From NCBI GenBank assembly GCA_003523225.1, contig DPGK01000006.1:20383-66035 (forward strand): 45,653 nt of DNA, written 5' to 3'. The translations under genes and the position numbers were made by a program. How positions within the stretch are numbered: position 1 is the first letter of the stretch; each line of letters begins with the position of its first letter. Below, one piece after another: positions 1 through 7,679 of the stretch. The notes beneath the pieces are model-generated. The model ran no database searches. It had not been told where the DNA came from and worked only from the letters and a program-made list of their open reading frames with translations. Source of the DNA: Clostridiales bacterium. GTDB lineage: Bacteria; Bacillota; Clostridia; Oscillospirales; CAG-272.

Positions 1-22
1 CTGCTGCGCATATGCGCAGCAG
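1..22. terminator. Perfect 22-bp palindrome, probable terminator stem
   Basis: Two 11-base arms form a perfect palindrome with no loop. It lies 29 bases past the stop of the minus-strand surface protein gene, where a terminator is expected. The T-tract that would follow on the minus strand is outside the window, so the assignment rests on position and symmetry. Confidence 0.5.
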
Positions 23-50
23 CCCCGGTTGGGTTTTGTTTCAGATCATA

Positions 51-2129
51 TCAGGCGCGTACCTTCTTGGAGACATAAGCAGTTCCGAAGAAAGCAACGA
101 GAGCCATACCCATTACAGCAACGACCATGTGTATGGCGTCACCGGTGGGTGTCGGATCGACTACGGGAGCCTTCGGGTTCTGGAAGCTGCCGTCGGCATT
201 CTTCTCAACAACAGCGCTTGCCGAGGCTATTGTGGTCGGGCATTTGTCGGTGCCGAGGAGCTGATAGAACACATCTTCCGAGACGGATGCGTCGGCAGCC
301 TTGATAGCTGCATTGAGATCGAAGCAGAACTTACCGGAGGCAAGGTCATCTGCAGAAACGGGGGAAGCAACGGCTTCGTTTTCAAGCGCGGTAAGTGTGT
401 CGCCTGAGCCGTGAACGATCGCTATCTTACCGTCGCCGGCAAGGTAGTAGTTGTTGTGAATGGACGCAGTATCCGGATCTGTTACGGACTTGTTGTACCA
501 CAGCTCTGCGCAGTATCCGGTGCTGCCGGCGGCAGTGGTTACTTCGCCGATATTGAAGTTGTACTCGAAAACAACAGGGTTTGTGGTGTTGAAGTAGGTC
601 ACGATACCGGCAGCGCAGTTGTCGGCGGCGGTTGCGGTGACTTTACCTGCGTTGAAGCAGTAACGGAACGCGGTGGTGCCGTTGCCGCCCCAGGCGTATC
701 CGGTGATACCGCCGGGACCGTAGTTGACGCCCGTGCCGTTGCCGATGATCTCGCCGAAGTTGCCGCAGCGCTCAAAGGTCACGGCTCCGCCCTTGTTTGC
801 GGCTCTGCCCATGACTCCGCCGGCGGAAATTTTCTTGACGGCGCAGCATTCGACCTTGCCGTAGTTGTAGCAGTTCGTGATGGTAGCAGAGGTCTGGGAG
901 AGAGCGATAACGCCGCCCGCATGACCGGTCTTTGCGGATGCGGTGGAGTCAACATGACCGTAGTTTACGCAGTTGTCGGCGACAACTGCCCAGCTGATGT
1001 ATCCGGCAACGCCGCCGGCGTACTGGTCGTTTGATTTTACGTCACCGTAGTTTACACAATTCTTGTAGTATGCGATAACGAATGCGGTATCCTTGTAATC
1101 GGTACGGTCGCAGCCGTTGCGGGAGATTATACCGCCGGCGTAGTTGTTTGTGGAAAGGATGTTGCCCTTGTTTACAAGGTTTTCCGCGGTGAGAGTGCTG
1201 TAAATAGCGCCGCCGAGACCGCCTACCTGGTTTGAACCGGTAACATCAGCGGTGTTGGTGCAGTTCTTCATGACGCACACGGCGTCGGTGCTGTCCTTGG
1301 GGGTGTAGATGTAGCCGACAAGACCTCCTGCAGGGCAGTTGGAGGCGTCGTATCCGCCGTTTGTGCCGAGGATAACGCCGGTGTTATCGCAGTCGATAAA
1401 GCTGACGTTCTTTGTGTTGTTGCAGATACCTACCATGCCGCCGAGAGCGCCGTTATTGCTTACCTTTACTGCGCCCTCGTCGGTGATCTTACCGCTGTTG
1501 AGGCAGTTTTCAAAGGAAACGACCGGATCGGCTCCTTCGACGTATCCGACAAAACCGCCGACGGCATAGCCGTTGATGTCGGCGACGTTGGCGCAGTTCT
1601 TTACTGTTACGTTGCCGGTGGCGTTTCCGAGGAGAGAGCCGGTGCCGATACGGGAGGTGATCTCGCCGTATGCTCCGGAGGTGCCGTTGTCAAGTACCCA
1701 ACCCTTTACGGTTGCGGTGTTCTTGACGTTTTCAAAGGTAGCGCCGGCAGTGGAGATCGCTGCGACAGCGCCGGTGTGTACGGCAACGCTTCCGCCGGTC
1801 GAATCGACGGATCCGGCGATGGTCACGTTCTTGAGTGTGCCGTTGAACTCGTTGAACATGGGGGCGGAAATGGTGATGGTGTGACCGTTGCCGTCGATGG
1901 TTCCGGTAAAGGTTACGGGAATTGTAATCGGAAGTGTGATGTCAGCGGTAAGATAATAATTGCCGGCAGGATCTGAAACTCCCGCCAGGGAGGATACCGC
2001 GGTTCCCTCGGGGACATAGGACGCTGAAACCTTGCCGACTTCATCGGCATTGGGAGTGGCGCTGATACCCATAGCGCAAATGGACATGATCATAAGCGCT
2101 GAGAGAAGGATGGAAATGAGCTTGCGCAT
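51..2129 (-). CDS. GLUG-repeat surface protein, copy 1
   Basis: This 692-residue protein is probably exported and held on the cell surface. Residues 1-24 form a signal peptide (MRKLISILLSALMIMSICAM, then an Ala-rich cleavage region). The central part repeats a Gly-rich unit of about 25-35 residues (GGFVGY, GGMVGI, GGLVGY, GGVAGY, GGITGY) alternating with Asn/Cys-rich strands such as NCVNYG. That pattern matches GLUG-motif proteins, which are predicted to form a right-handed beta-helix. The C-terminus has a Pro/Thr linker ending in PTPTGDA, one hydrophobic segment and a basic tail KKVRA. This resembles a sortase-type sorting signal but is not LPxTG, so it could be a plain membrane anchor. The start follows GAGGT. 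A paralogue with near-identical ends lies upstream at 2430-4655. Function is unknown; adhesion or carbohydrate binding is a guess. Confidence 0.85.
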   Translation of the reverse strand: MRKLISILLSALMIMSICAMGISATPNADEVGKVSASYVPEGTAVSSLAGVSDPAGNYYLTADITLPITIPVTFTGTIDGNGHTITISAPMFNEFNGTLKNVTIAGSVDSTGGSVAVHTGAVAAISTAGATFENVKNTATVKGWVLDNGTSGAYGEITSRIGTGSLLGNATGNVTVKNCANVADINGYAVGGFVGYVEGADPVVSFENCLNSGKITDEGAVKVSNNGALGGMVGICNNTKNVSFIDCDNTGVILGTNGGYDASNCPAGGLVGYIYTPKDSTDAVCVMKNCTNTADVTGSNQVGGLGGAIYSTLTAENLVNKGNILSTNNYAGGIISRNGCDRTDYKDTAFVIAYYKNCVNYGDVKSNDQYAGGVAGYISWAVVADNCVNYGHVDSTASAKTGHAGGVIALSQTSATITNCYNYGKVECCAVKKISAGGVMGRAANKGGAVTFERCGNFGEIIGNGTGVNYGPGGITGYAWGGNGTTAFRYCFNAGKVTATAADNCAAGIVTYFNTTNPVVFEYNFNIGEVTTAAGSTGYCAELWYNKSVTDPDTASIHNNYYLAGDGKIAIVHGSGDTLTALENEAVASPVSADDLASGKFCFDLNAAIKAADASVSEDVFYQLLGTDKCPTTIASASAVVEKNADGSFQNPKAPVVDPTPTGDAIHMVVAVMGMALVAFFGTAYVSKKVRA

Positions 2130-2191
2130 GTTTTTTACCTCGTTTCTGAATTTTGACTGTCGTCATAACAAAACCGACAGTGATTATTTTT

Positions 2192-2220
2192 ATTATAACA
2201 ATTGTTTAAGTACATGTCAA
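2192..2220 (-). promoter_or_regulatory. Sigma-A type promoter of surface protein copy 1
   Basis: On the minus strand TTGACA (2215-2220) is separated by 17 bases from TATAAT (2192-2197), a consensus match. The initiation region is about 55 bases before the ATG. The flanking bases, including an AACAATTGTT-like stretch in the spacer, recur upstream of the second paralogue, so the promoter was duplicated with the gene. Confidence 0.85.
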
Positions 2221-2371
2221 GAGAAAAGGGAAAAATTGTTTATATTCAATCAGAAACATACTGTTTCGCGGCGATGCTTCAGTCGGTCATTGGGATTTTG
2301 GATAAATAAGATGTCGGAGAATGAGCGGATTAGAATTATAATAAAATCATTTTGTGATTACCCGTAACCGG

Positions 2372-2403
2372 AACTGCCCGGGCGCATTTGCGCCCGGGCA
2401 GTT
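2372..2403. terminator. 14-bp GC-rich hairpin between the two paralogues
   Basis: A perfect 14-base inverted repeat with a four-base loop lies 27 bases past the stop of the gene at 2430-4655. There is no clean T-tract on the minus strand, so it may pause or terminate only partly, but the stem is very strong. It probably insulates copy 2 from copy 1. The rest of the 300-base gap (2130-2429) holds the copy 1 promoter and nothing else I can support. Confidence 0.6.
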
Positions 2404-2429
2404 ATGTCAGATATTTTTCACTGAATCGT

Positions 2430-4655
2430 TCAGCCTCTTACCTTCTTTGAAACGTATGCAGTGCCGAGGAGTGTGACGAGAGCCACGCTCATGACAGCGA
2501 CGACTGCAAGAGCGGCGTCACCGGTGGGTGTCGGATCGACTACGGGAGCCTTCGGGTTCTGGAAGCTGCCGTCGGCATTCTTCTCAACCACTCCGTTTTT
2601 GGAGTATACGGGAGTCGGGCACTTGTCGACGCCGAGAACCTGATAGAATACGTCATTTGCTACCGAGGCGTCCTCCGCCTTGATAGCGGCGTTGAGGTCA
2701 TAGCATACCTTTCCGGAGGCAAGGTCGGCGGCTTCGATCTTGTTGCACTCGTAGACGGTGTCGGTTACGGGGTTGCCGTCCACTGACTCGCGGGTCAGAC
2801 CGTATGTGTTGCTGCTGAGAATGTAGTTGCCCTTTACGTTATCGGGGTTCAGAACGGAAGCGTTGTTCCAGCAGAATACGAAAACGTTTTCGGCGACCTC
2901 GGCGGTGAGCTTGCCGACAGCGACGTTGCCGGATATGACTGTCTTGTCGCTGTTGAAATATGCAATGATATTGGCGGCAATACTGAATGAACCTTTTGCG
3001 GTGACGTCACCGGTGTTGACGCAGTATTTAACGCAGGGATATTCGGTCGCAGCTCCGTAGGCATAACCGAGGATACCGCCGGCGCCCGCGTTGGAGTTTG
3101 CGGTGGTCTTGGAGCCGTTGTTGGTTATGTTACCGCTGTTTGTGCAGTACATGATGGATTCAAGACCGATCCTTGAGCTGGCGCCGGCGCTTCCTACCAT
3201 ACCTCCGGTAGACATTCCGCCCTCAACGTCACCGTTGTTGGTGCAGTAACGCAGGTCGATGATGTAACCGCCGCTTTCGATGGAGTGATTGGTGGCTTTG
3301 CTGTTAAGACCCTGAACACGTCCGGCAATACCGCCTGCGTAGTTGTCGGGAGATACGATCTTACCGTTGTTTACGCAGTTGTATGCCTTGAGAGTTCCGT
3401 ATTCACCGGCGCTGCCGAGGATACCGCCTGCCAGACCCGTAGCGGGAGTGATATCGGCGTTGTTGGTGCAGCAGTGGCATTCAATTCCGGCATTGGAATA
3501 TCCTATGATACCGCCGGTCTGTGACTTATAGGAAAGAACCGGCGCGTTGTTGACGCAGTTGGTCAGCTTGGCATTGGAGAAGAAGGCAGTGCCGTCGGTG
3601 ACGGCAGCGCCGTCAGATCCGGTGCGCCCGAACAGACCGCCGGCGTAGTTGCCGACAGATTTGACAGAGCCGTTGTTTTCAAGATCTTCGGCGACAAGAT
3701 TGATACGTATCCAGCCTGCAATACCGCCAACCTGGTTAGAGCCGACGACATTGGCGTTGTTAACGATGTTTTTCATCGTTACAAGCCCCTTGGACTGATC
3801 CTTTATACCGGTGTAGTGGTAGCCTATGATACCGCCGGCGGGAGTGGTGGCGGAGTGAGCCGCTTCACCGTGGAGGCCGGAGACCTCACCGTCGTTGCGG
3901 AGATCCTCAAGGGTCACGCTGAGAGTGTTGTTGCAGATACCGATAAATCCGCCCACTGAGGGGTTGTTGTTAACCTTTACGGCACCTGCGTCGGAGATCT
4001 TACCGGTGTTGAGAGAGTTCTTGATGACGATGGAAGCGCCCTCATCAAATTTGCCCTCGGAATAGCCGATAAAGCCGCCGGTGGCATGACCGGTGATATC
4101 TGCGATGTTGACGCAGTTTGTGATCTCAACCGAGCCTTCGGCAAGTCCGATAAAGCCGCCGCAGCCGGCACGGTATTTGTATTCCGTTCCGTCGGGAGCT
4201 GCCGCCGTGAAGTCGGTGGTAACGCCCTTGACGGTGGCGGTGTTTTTGACGTTTTCAAAAACAGCCTTCTGAGCGGTGGGAACGTAAGCGCTGACTGCGC
4301 CGGTGTGGATTTCCGCGAGTGCGGAGTTGTCGATCGCTCCGGCGATAGTCACGTTCTTGAGCGTTCCGGCGAATGCCTGGAACATTGGTGCGGATACGGT
4401 GATGGTGTGACCGTTGCCGTCGATGGTTCCGGTAAATGTTACAGGGATAGTGCCCGGAAGTGTGATGTCAGCGGCAAGATAATAGTTACCTGCGGGATCG
4501 GAAACGTCCGCCAAGGAGGAGACCGCAGTACCCTCGGGAACGTAGGATGCTGCAACCTTGCCAACTTCGTCGGCGTTGGGAGCGGCGCTGATACCCATAG
4601 CGCAAATGGACATGATCATAAGCGCTGAGAGAAGGATGGAAATGAGTTTGCGCAT
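2430..4655 (-). CDS. GLUG-repeat surface protein, copy 2
   Basis: This 741-residue paralogue of the protein at 51-2129 has a nearly identical first 60 residues (signal peptide, then PNADEVGK) and the same C-terminal block (KNADGSFQNPKAPVVDPTPT, then GDA, a hydrophobic segment and KKVRG). The middle has the same repeat type (GGFIGL, GGFIGY, GGIIGY, GGIAGW, GGIAGR, GGILGY) but is diverged and about 50 residues longer. This is the pattern of a tandem duplication with conserved export and anchoring ends and a changing repeat domain. The start follows GAGGT. It has its own promoter at 4718-4746, so the two copies can be expressed separately. Function is unknown. Confidence 0.85.
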   Translation of the reverse strand: MRKLISILLSALMIMSICAMGISAAPNADEVGKVAASYVPEGTAVSSLADVSDPAGNYYLAADITLPGTIPVTFTGTIDGNGHTITVSAPMFQAFAGTLKNVTIAGAIDNSALAEIHTGAVSAYVPTAQKAVFENVKNTATVKGVTTDFTAAAPDGTEYKYRAGCGGFIGLAEGSVEITNCVNIADITGHATGGFIGYSEGKFDEGASIVIKNSLNTGKISDAGAVKVNNNPSVGGFIGICNNTLSVTLEDLRNDGEVSGLHGEAAHSATTPAGGIIGYHYTGIKDQSKGLVTMKNIVNNANVVGSNQVGGIAGWIRINLVAEDLENNGSVKSVGNYAGGLFGRTGSDGAAVTDGTAFFSNAKLTNCVNNAPVLSYKSQTGGIIGYSNAGIECHCCTNNADITPATGLAGGILGSAGEYGTLKAYNCVNNGKIVSPDNYAGGIAGRVQGLNSKATNHSIESGGYIIDLRYCTNNGDVEGGMSTGGMVGSAGASSRIGLESIMYCTNSGNITNNGSKTTANSNAGAGGILGYAYGAATEYPCVKYCVNTGDVTAKGSFSIAANIIAYFNSDKTVISGNVAVGKLTAEVAENVFVFCWNNASVLNPDNVKGNYILSSNTYGLTRESVDGNPVTDTVYECNKIEAADLASGKVCYDLNAAIKAEDASVANDVFYQVLGVDKCPTPVYSKNGVVEKNADGSFQNPKAPVVDPTPTGDAALAVVAVMSVALVTLLGTAYVSKKVRG

Positions 4656-4717
4656 GTTTTTTACCTCGTTTCTGAAATTATCCCGCCGACGTTTCTTGAT
4701 CGGCAGTCATTATATTC

Positions 4718-4746
4718 ATTAGAACAATTGTTTAAGAGTATGTCAA
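4718..4746 (-). promoter_or_regulatory. Promoter of surface protein copy 2
   Basis: TTGACA (4741-4746) is separated by 17 bases from TCTAAT (4718-4723) on the minus strand. The surrounding bases match those at the copy 1 promoter almost throughout, but the -10 box is TCTAAT instead of TATAAT, so copy 2 may be the weaker of the two. Confidence 0.75.
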
Positions 4747-4801
4747 GCGAAAAGGGTAAAATTGTTTATATTTTAAGTATTGTTCCTCTTGGGGATGCGC
4801 T

Positions 4802-5662
4802 TCAGATCTCTTTTGCGGCAAGGCGGCGCATATTTTCCGCAAGCTCGGCAAAAGTGTAGGGGACCTCCCGCGTTTTGGGACGGGCGGGTACTTCATACAT
4901 CAGCGGTCCGGTATATCCGTGACGCTCAAGAGCGTCAATTATCTCATTCCAGTTGTTTATACCCTCTCCGGGCAGGACGTGCCTTTCGTCAAGCACTCCG
5001 GCGGCGTCGCGGAAGTAATCCGAGATGTGCAGGGTGTGTATCTTTATGCCTCCGGCGGTCAGCGCGTCGATGAATCCGACGTTGTCCTCAAAAAGCGCGT
5101 GGTTGGTGTCAAACACGGCTCCCGCTCCGGTGCCGTCCAGCAGCTCAACCATTTCTCCCGAACGGTTGCAAAGGCAGGTGCGGGGCAGATCCTCTACCGC
5201 CAGCCTCATGCCAAGGCGCTCGCATTCTTCGTTGAGCATTATGATAGCCTCGCGGCTGAGACGAAGTCTTTCCGGGCGGCGCTCGTCGTCAATTGGTTCG
5301 CTTGAGGGATGCAGTACCATGACCGTTGCTCCCGCGCGGGCGGAGGCGCGTATCATTGCGCGGTCAGTGTAAAGGGTAATGGCGCGCAGCTCCTTGTCCT
5401 CGGTGGAGATGTCGAGCTTCCGTGAGAAGGGGATATGCACCGACCATATCTCCACGCCCTCGTCCGCGGCAATGCGGGCAAAATCCTCGGGGCGGTCAAC
5501 AAAGCCGGAGACGTTGAAGTAGTAATTGTAGTTGAATGACAGCTCGGCACAGTCGATACCTGCTGCGGCAAAAGCGCGGAAGGATTCCCGGTCGAGCTTG
5601 CCGGTAAAGCACATTGAAGCGCCTTTTCTGAGCTTTTCGGAGTATTTCATTTTTTTCCTCAC
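4802..5662 (-). CDS. Sugar phosphate isomerase/epimerase-like TIM barrel
   Basis: The 286-residue protein belongs to the AP endonuclease family 2-like TIM barrels (xylose isomerase-like fold), which isomerise or epimerise sugars or cyclitols using a divalent metal. Motifs seen in order: SVHIPF, VLHPSSEP, VEDLPRT (a metal-type Glu), VFDTNHA, HTLHISDY, RHVLPGEG and a terminal MYEVPA. These are the usual ends of the barrel strands carrying metal-binding Glu, His and Asp. The substrate cannot be told. It is the last gene of a minus-strand operon headed by an Xre regulator, 40 bases after the membrane protein gene at 5703-6242. Confidence 0.85.
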   Translation of the reverse strand: MRKKMKYSEKLRKGASMCFTGKLDRESFRAFAAAGIDCAELSFNYNYYFNVSGFVDRPEDFARIAADEGVEIWSVHIPFSRKLDISTEDKELRAITLYTDRAMIRASARAGATVMVLHPSSEPIDDERRPERLRLSREAIIMLNEECERLGMRLAVEDLPRTCLCNRSGEMVELLDGTGAGAVFDTNHALFEDNVGFIDALTAGGIKIHTLHISDYFRDAAGVLDERHVLPGEGINNWNEIIDALERHGYTGPLMYEVPARPKTREVPYTFAELAENMRRLAAKEI

Positions 5663-5702
5663 TTTCTTATCGTGAAATATTATGTTATTTGATATAACGG
5701 GT

Positions 5703-6242
5703 TCAATAGAGTCTGCCGCGGCGCATTCCGCAGCCTACGCAGAAGATGGCGGCGGCGCACACGGCGGGGGCAAATCCGGATACCGCCGCTCCGGGGTCGG
5801 CGCCGCTCAGCGTCAGCGGGACGGTGATGAGGGTCCAGAGCGCGGCAGCGGCGCATACCGCAAGCAGGGGCGTGCGGGAGGAAAGAGTACCCGATGCGGC
5901 AAGCAGGTAAAGTGCCGCGAGGGAGGTGCTGATAAGACAGCAGACAATGAAGTACCATGTTCCGCCGCCGACCGAGCTTGCGGCGATGAAAAAGCAGACT
6001 GCCGCGACCGGGACTGCGGTCGGTATCAGGCTGTTTTTGCGCGAGACGAGCATAACGGCGGTGCATATGCACGCGGCGGACGGAAGCAGCGGAAGCAGCG
6101 ATACGGCAAGCCCCCATTCGTCCGCTCCCTGAAGGCGTGAGGGAATGATGGCAAGTATCATGACAGCTGCAAAGATCATCAGCAGCGACGCAACGATCGC
6201 CCACGGTGAATCCGAGGCAAGAGTTCTTCTATCGTATGACAT
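5703..6242 (-). CDS. Small polytopic membrane protein
   Basis: The 179-residue protein is mostly hydrophobic with about six predicted membrane segments, for example IVASLLMIFAAVMILAII, TAVPVAAVCFFIAASSV, YFIVCCLISTSLAALYLLAA and VCAAAALWTLITVPLTL. It ends in a short basic tail. The start follows AAGGAACAGTAAA. I do not recognise a family. It lies between another membrane protein (6275-6829) and the TIM barrel in one transcription unit, so the two membrane proteins may act together. Confidence 0.7.
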   Translation of the reverse strand: MSYDRRTLASDSPWAIVASLLMIFAAVMILAIIPSRLQGADEWGLAVSLLPLLPSAACICTAVMLVSRKNSLIPTAVPVAAVCFFIAASSVGGGTWYFIVCCLISTSLAALYLLAASGTLSSRTPLLAVCAAAALWTLITVPLTLSGADPGAAVSGFAPAVCAAAIFCVGCGMRRGRLY

Positions 6243-6274
6243 TTTACTGTTCCTTGTTTTTTATTTTTATCCGT

Positions 6275-6829
6275 TTATTTTTCAAACAGAGTGGGAATGA
6301 GCATTGAGTAAGGCGCGCTTATCAGGGCAAGAACCAGGGATATTGCCCTGCCGTGCCTTTCGCGCCGGAACACCGCACGGCTGCAAAGCAGGTACACCGC
6401 TGCCCCGGCAAGGAATATGGAAAGCAAAAGCGGTATCATTGTGCGCAGGTCGGTCAGCGGACATTTGGCAGCAGTTTCGGCGTAATATGCCTTGTCAACG
6501 CCGAATATTTCCGGAAGCAGAAGCACCGAAAGCCGCAAAATTCCCCCGCCGAGAAATGAGCCGGCAAGGTCGCAAAGGTAAAAGGGCAGGATCTTGCGCC
6601 GCCAGATATTTCCCACGTCTCCGCCCGCCGTACCCCGCCGCGCGGCGCTGAAAAGCAGAAGAACTGCGATAAGAAAAGCACTGTCAAGCAAGAGGGTCAC
6701 GGCAAGCGTGGGGATGAGCCGGGACGCACCGTAAAAATATATTGGCCAGAAAGGGAAGAATATCCCGTATGCACGCCTTATGCGGCGCTTGCCGTCCGGC
6801 GCGATGTTATTGTTTTTGCTTTGCGTCAT
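6275..6829 (-). CDS. Membrane protein, translationally coupled to the Xre gene
   Basis: The 184-residue protein has a basic N-terminus followed by about five hydrophobic segments (IFFPFWPIYFYGA, LIPTLAVTLLLDSAFLIAVLL, LPFYLCDLAGSFLGGGIL, MIPLLLSIFLAGAAVYLLC and a C-terminal one). Its start lies 23 bases inside the end of the Xre gene and has a good site (AAGGAGGAGATTCCT before ATG), so the two are probably translated together. No known family is recognised. Pairing with a DNA-binding regulator recalls small regulator/membrane modules, but the sequence does not show a role. Confidence 0.7.
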   Translation of the reverse strand: MTQSKNNNIAPDGKRRIRRAYGIFFPFWPIYFYGASRLIPTLAVTLLLDSAFLIAVLLLFSAARRGTAGGDVGNIWRRKILPFYLCDLAGSFLGGGILRLSVLLLPEIFGVDKAYYAETAAKCPLTDLRTMIPLLLSIFLAGAAVYLLCSRAVFRRERHGRAISLVLALISAPYSMLIPTLFEK

Positions 6830-7382
6830 AGGAATCTCCTCCTTCCGTGTCCTGTATTCCTGCCTCCGTGAGCCGTGCCGCCTCCGCCGCTACCTCCGGA
6901 TAATCAAATGAGGCAAATACACGTCTGCCGGAGTGGTCGAGAAGCCTGTAATGCTCGGAGATCATATTCTGCTCCGCCGTAAAGCGCCCGAGCCGTGCGA
7001 CGGTTCGCCAGAGCGGTGAGGAAGCGGGCGGCGCTTCCGCAGCAGGCGCGCCGTCCGGCGCGGGAGCGGGAAAAGCAAAGTTGTTTTCTCCCTTTGCGGG
7101 TGTTGGCGCAGGCGGTTCGGGCGGGGTGTGTCCGCGCAGCTCTGCGGCGGTGCGCAGTGGGTCGCCCGAAAGCTCGCGGCGGAGCGTGGGGCTGTCTCCG
7201 AACAAAAGACACAGCGCGGCGCTGCCCGTCCAGCCGAGGGAGGAACGGCCTTTTTCTATTCCGATCAGGGTCTTTTTAGATATACCCAGCTCGTGCGCCA
7301 TGTCGTCCTGTGTCAGTCCCGCCTCGGCGCGCAGCAGGCGCAGACTCCGGTCGCAGGCGGCGATCAGCGTGTCACGGTCCGT
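6807..7382 (-). CDS. Xre-family regulator, apparent ACG start
   Basis: From the first ATG (7301) the protein would be 164 residues, but that start removes the first half of the helix-turn-helix. The frame is open upstream and encodes LRLLRAEAGLTQDD, which joins the downstream MAHELGISKKTLIGIEKGRS to give a complete Xre-type domain. No ATG, GTG or TTG exists in frame before the stop just upstream. A strong ribosome site (AAAGGAGGG) sits 7-8 bases before an ACG codon at 7382, exactly where ATG is expected, so I placed the start there (191 residues). After the HTH come a Pro/Ala-rich linker and a C-terminal region of about 50 residues (RLLDHSGRRVFASFDYPEVA). It heads the operon down to 4802 and probably represses it through the palindrome at 7418-7439. 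Confidence 0.65.
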   Translation of the reverse strand, partial: TDRDTLIAACDRSLRLLRAEAGLTQDDMAHELGISKKTLIGIEKGRSSLGWTGSAALCLLFGDSPTLRRELSGDPLRTAAELRGHTPPEPPAPTPAKGENNFAFPAPAPDGAPAAEAPPASSPLWRTVARLGRFTAEQNMISEHYRLLDHSGRRVFASFDYPEVAAEAARLTEAGIQDTEGGDSYDAKQKQ

Positions 7383-7417
7383 TTTTACTCCCTCCTTTCG
7401 TCATTATCCGACACCTA

Positions 7418-7455
7418 TTTAGTGTAATAATACACTAAAACGAACGAATTGTCAA
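7418..7455 (-). promoter_or_regulatory. Xre operon promoter with operator over the -10 box
   Basis: On the minus strand TTGACA (7450-7455) and TATTAT (7427-7432) are separated by 17 bases. A perfect inverted repeat with nine-base arms, TTTAGTGTA and TACACTAAA around ATAA (7418-7439), fully covers the -10 box. A symmetrical site in this position, directly upstream of an HTH gene, is what autorepression would need. Confidence 0.8.
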
Positions 7456-7610
7456 GAGAAAAGCGACGAAAAATGATGTAAAATTACAATAAAGGAGAAA
7501 AAACAACACTTATTTCGCTGTGTTTGCCCGGCGGAGGCTGAGGTTTTTCTCCCGCCACACGTTTTCGGGCTTTCTTCACCGCATATTTATATTGTTTTCA
7601 AATAAATATA

Positions 7611-7639
7611 TTTACATTTCGGACGTTTTGTGTTATACT
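7611..7639 (+). promoter_or_regulatory. Promoter of the yybS-gdpP block
   Basis: TTTACA (7611-7616) and TATACT (7634-7639) are separated by 17 bases, about 40 bases before the GTG start of the first gene. The gap 7383-7679 holds this promoter, the divergent Xre promoter/operator and a GC-rich stretch near 7530-7556 with partial dyad symmetry that I cannot assign. Confidence 0.7.
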
Positions 7640-7679
7640 ATTACAATGTAGAAATATTGTCCGGTCACGTTTTGAGGCT

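Noticed and set aside
411..1034. Long plus-strand ORF of 207 residues opposite the surface protein gene
   Set aside because: It is the antisense of a regular repeat gene with strong codon bias, has no ribosome site, and its composition is what antisense of Gly/Asn-rich repeats gives.
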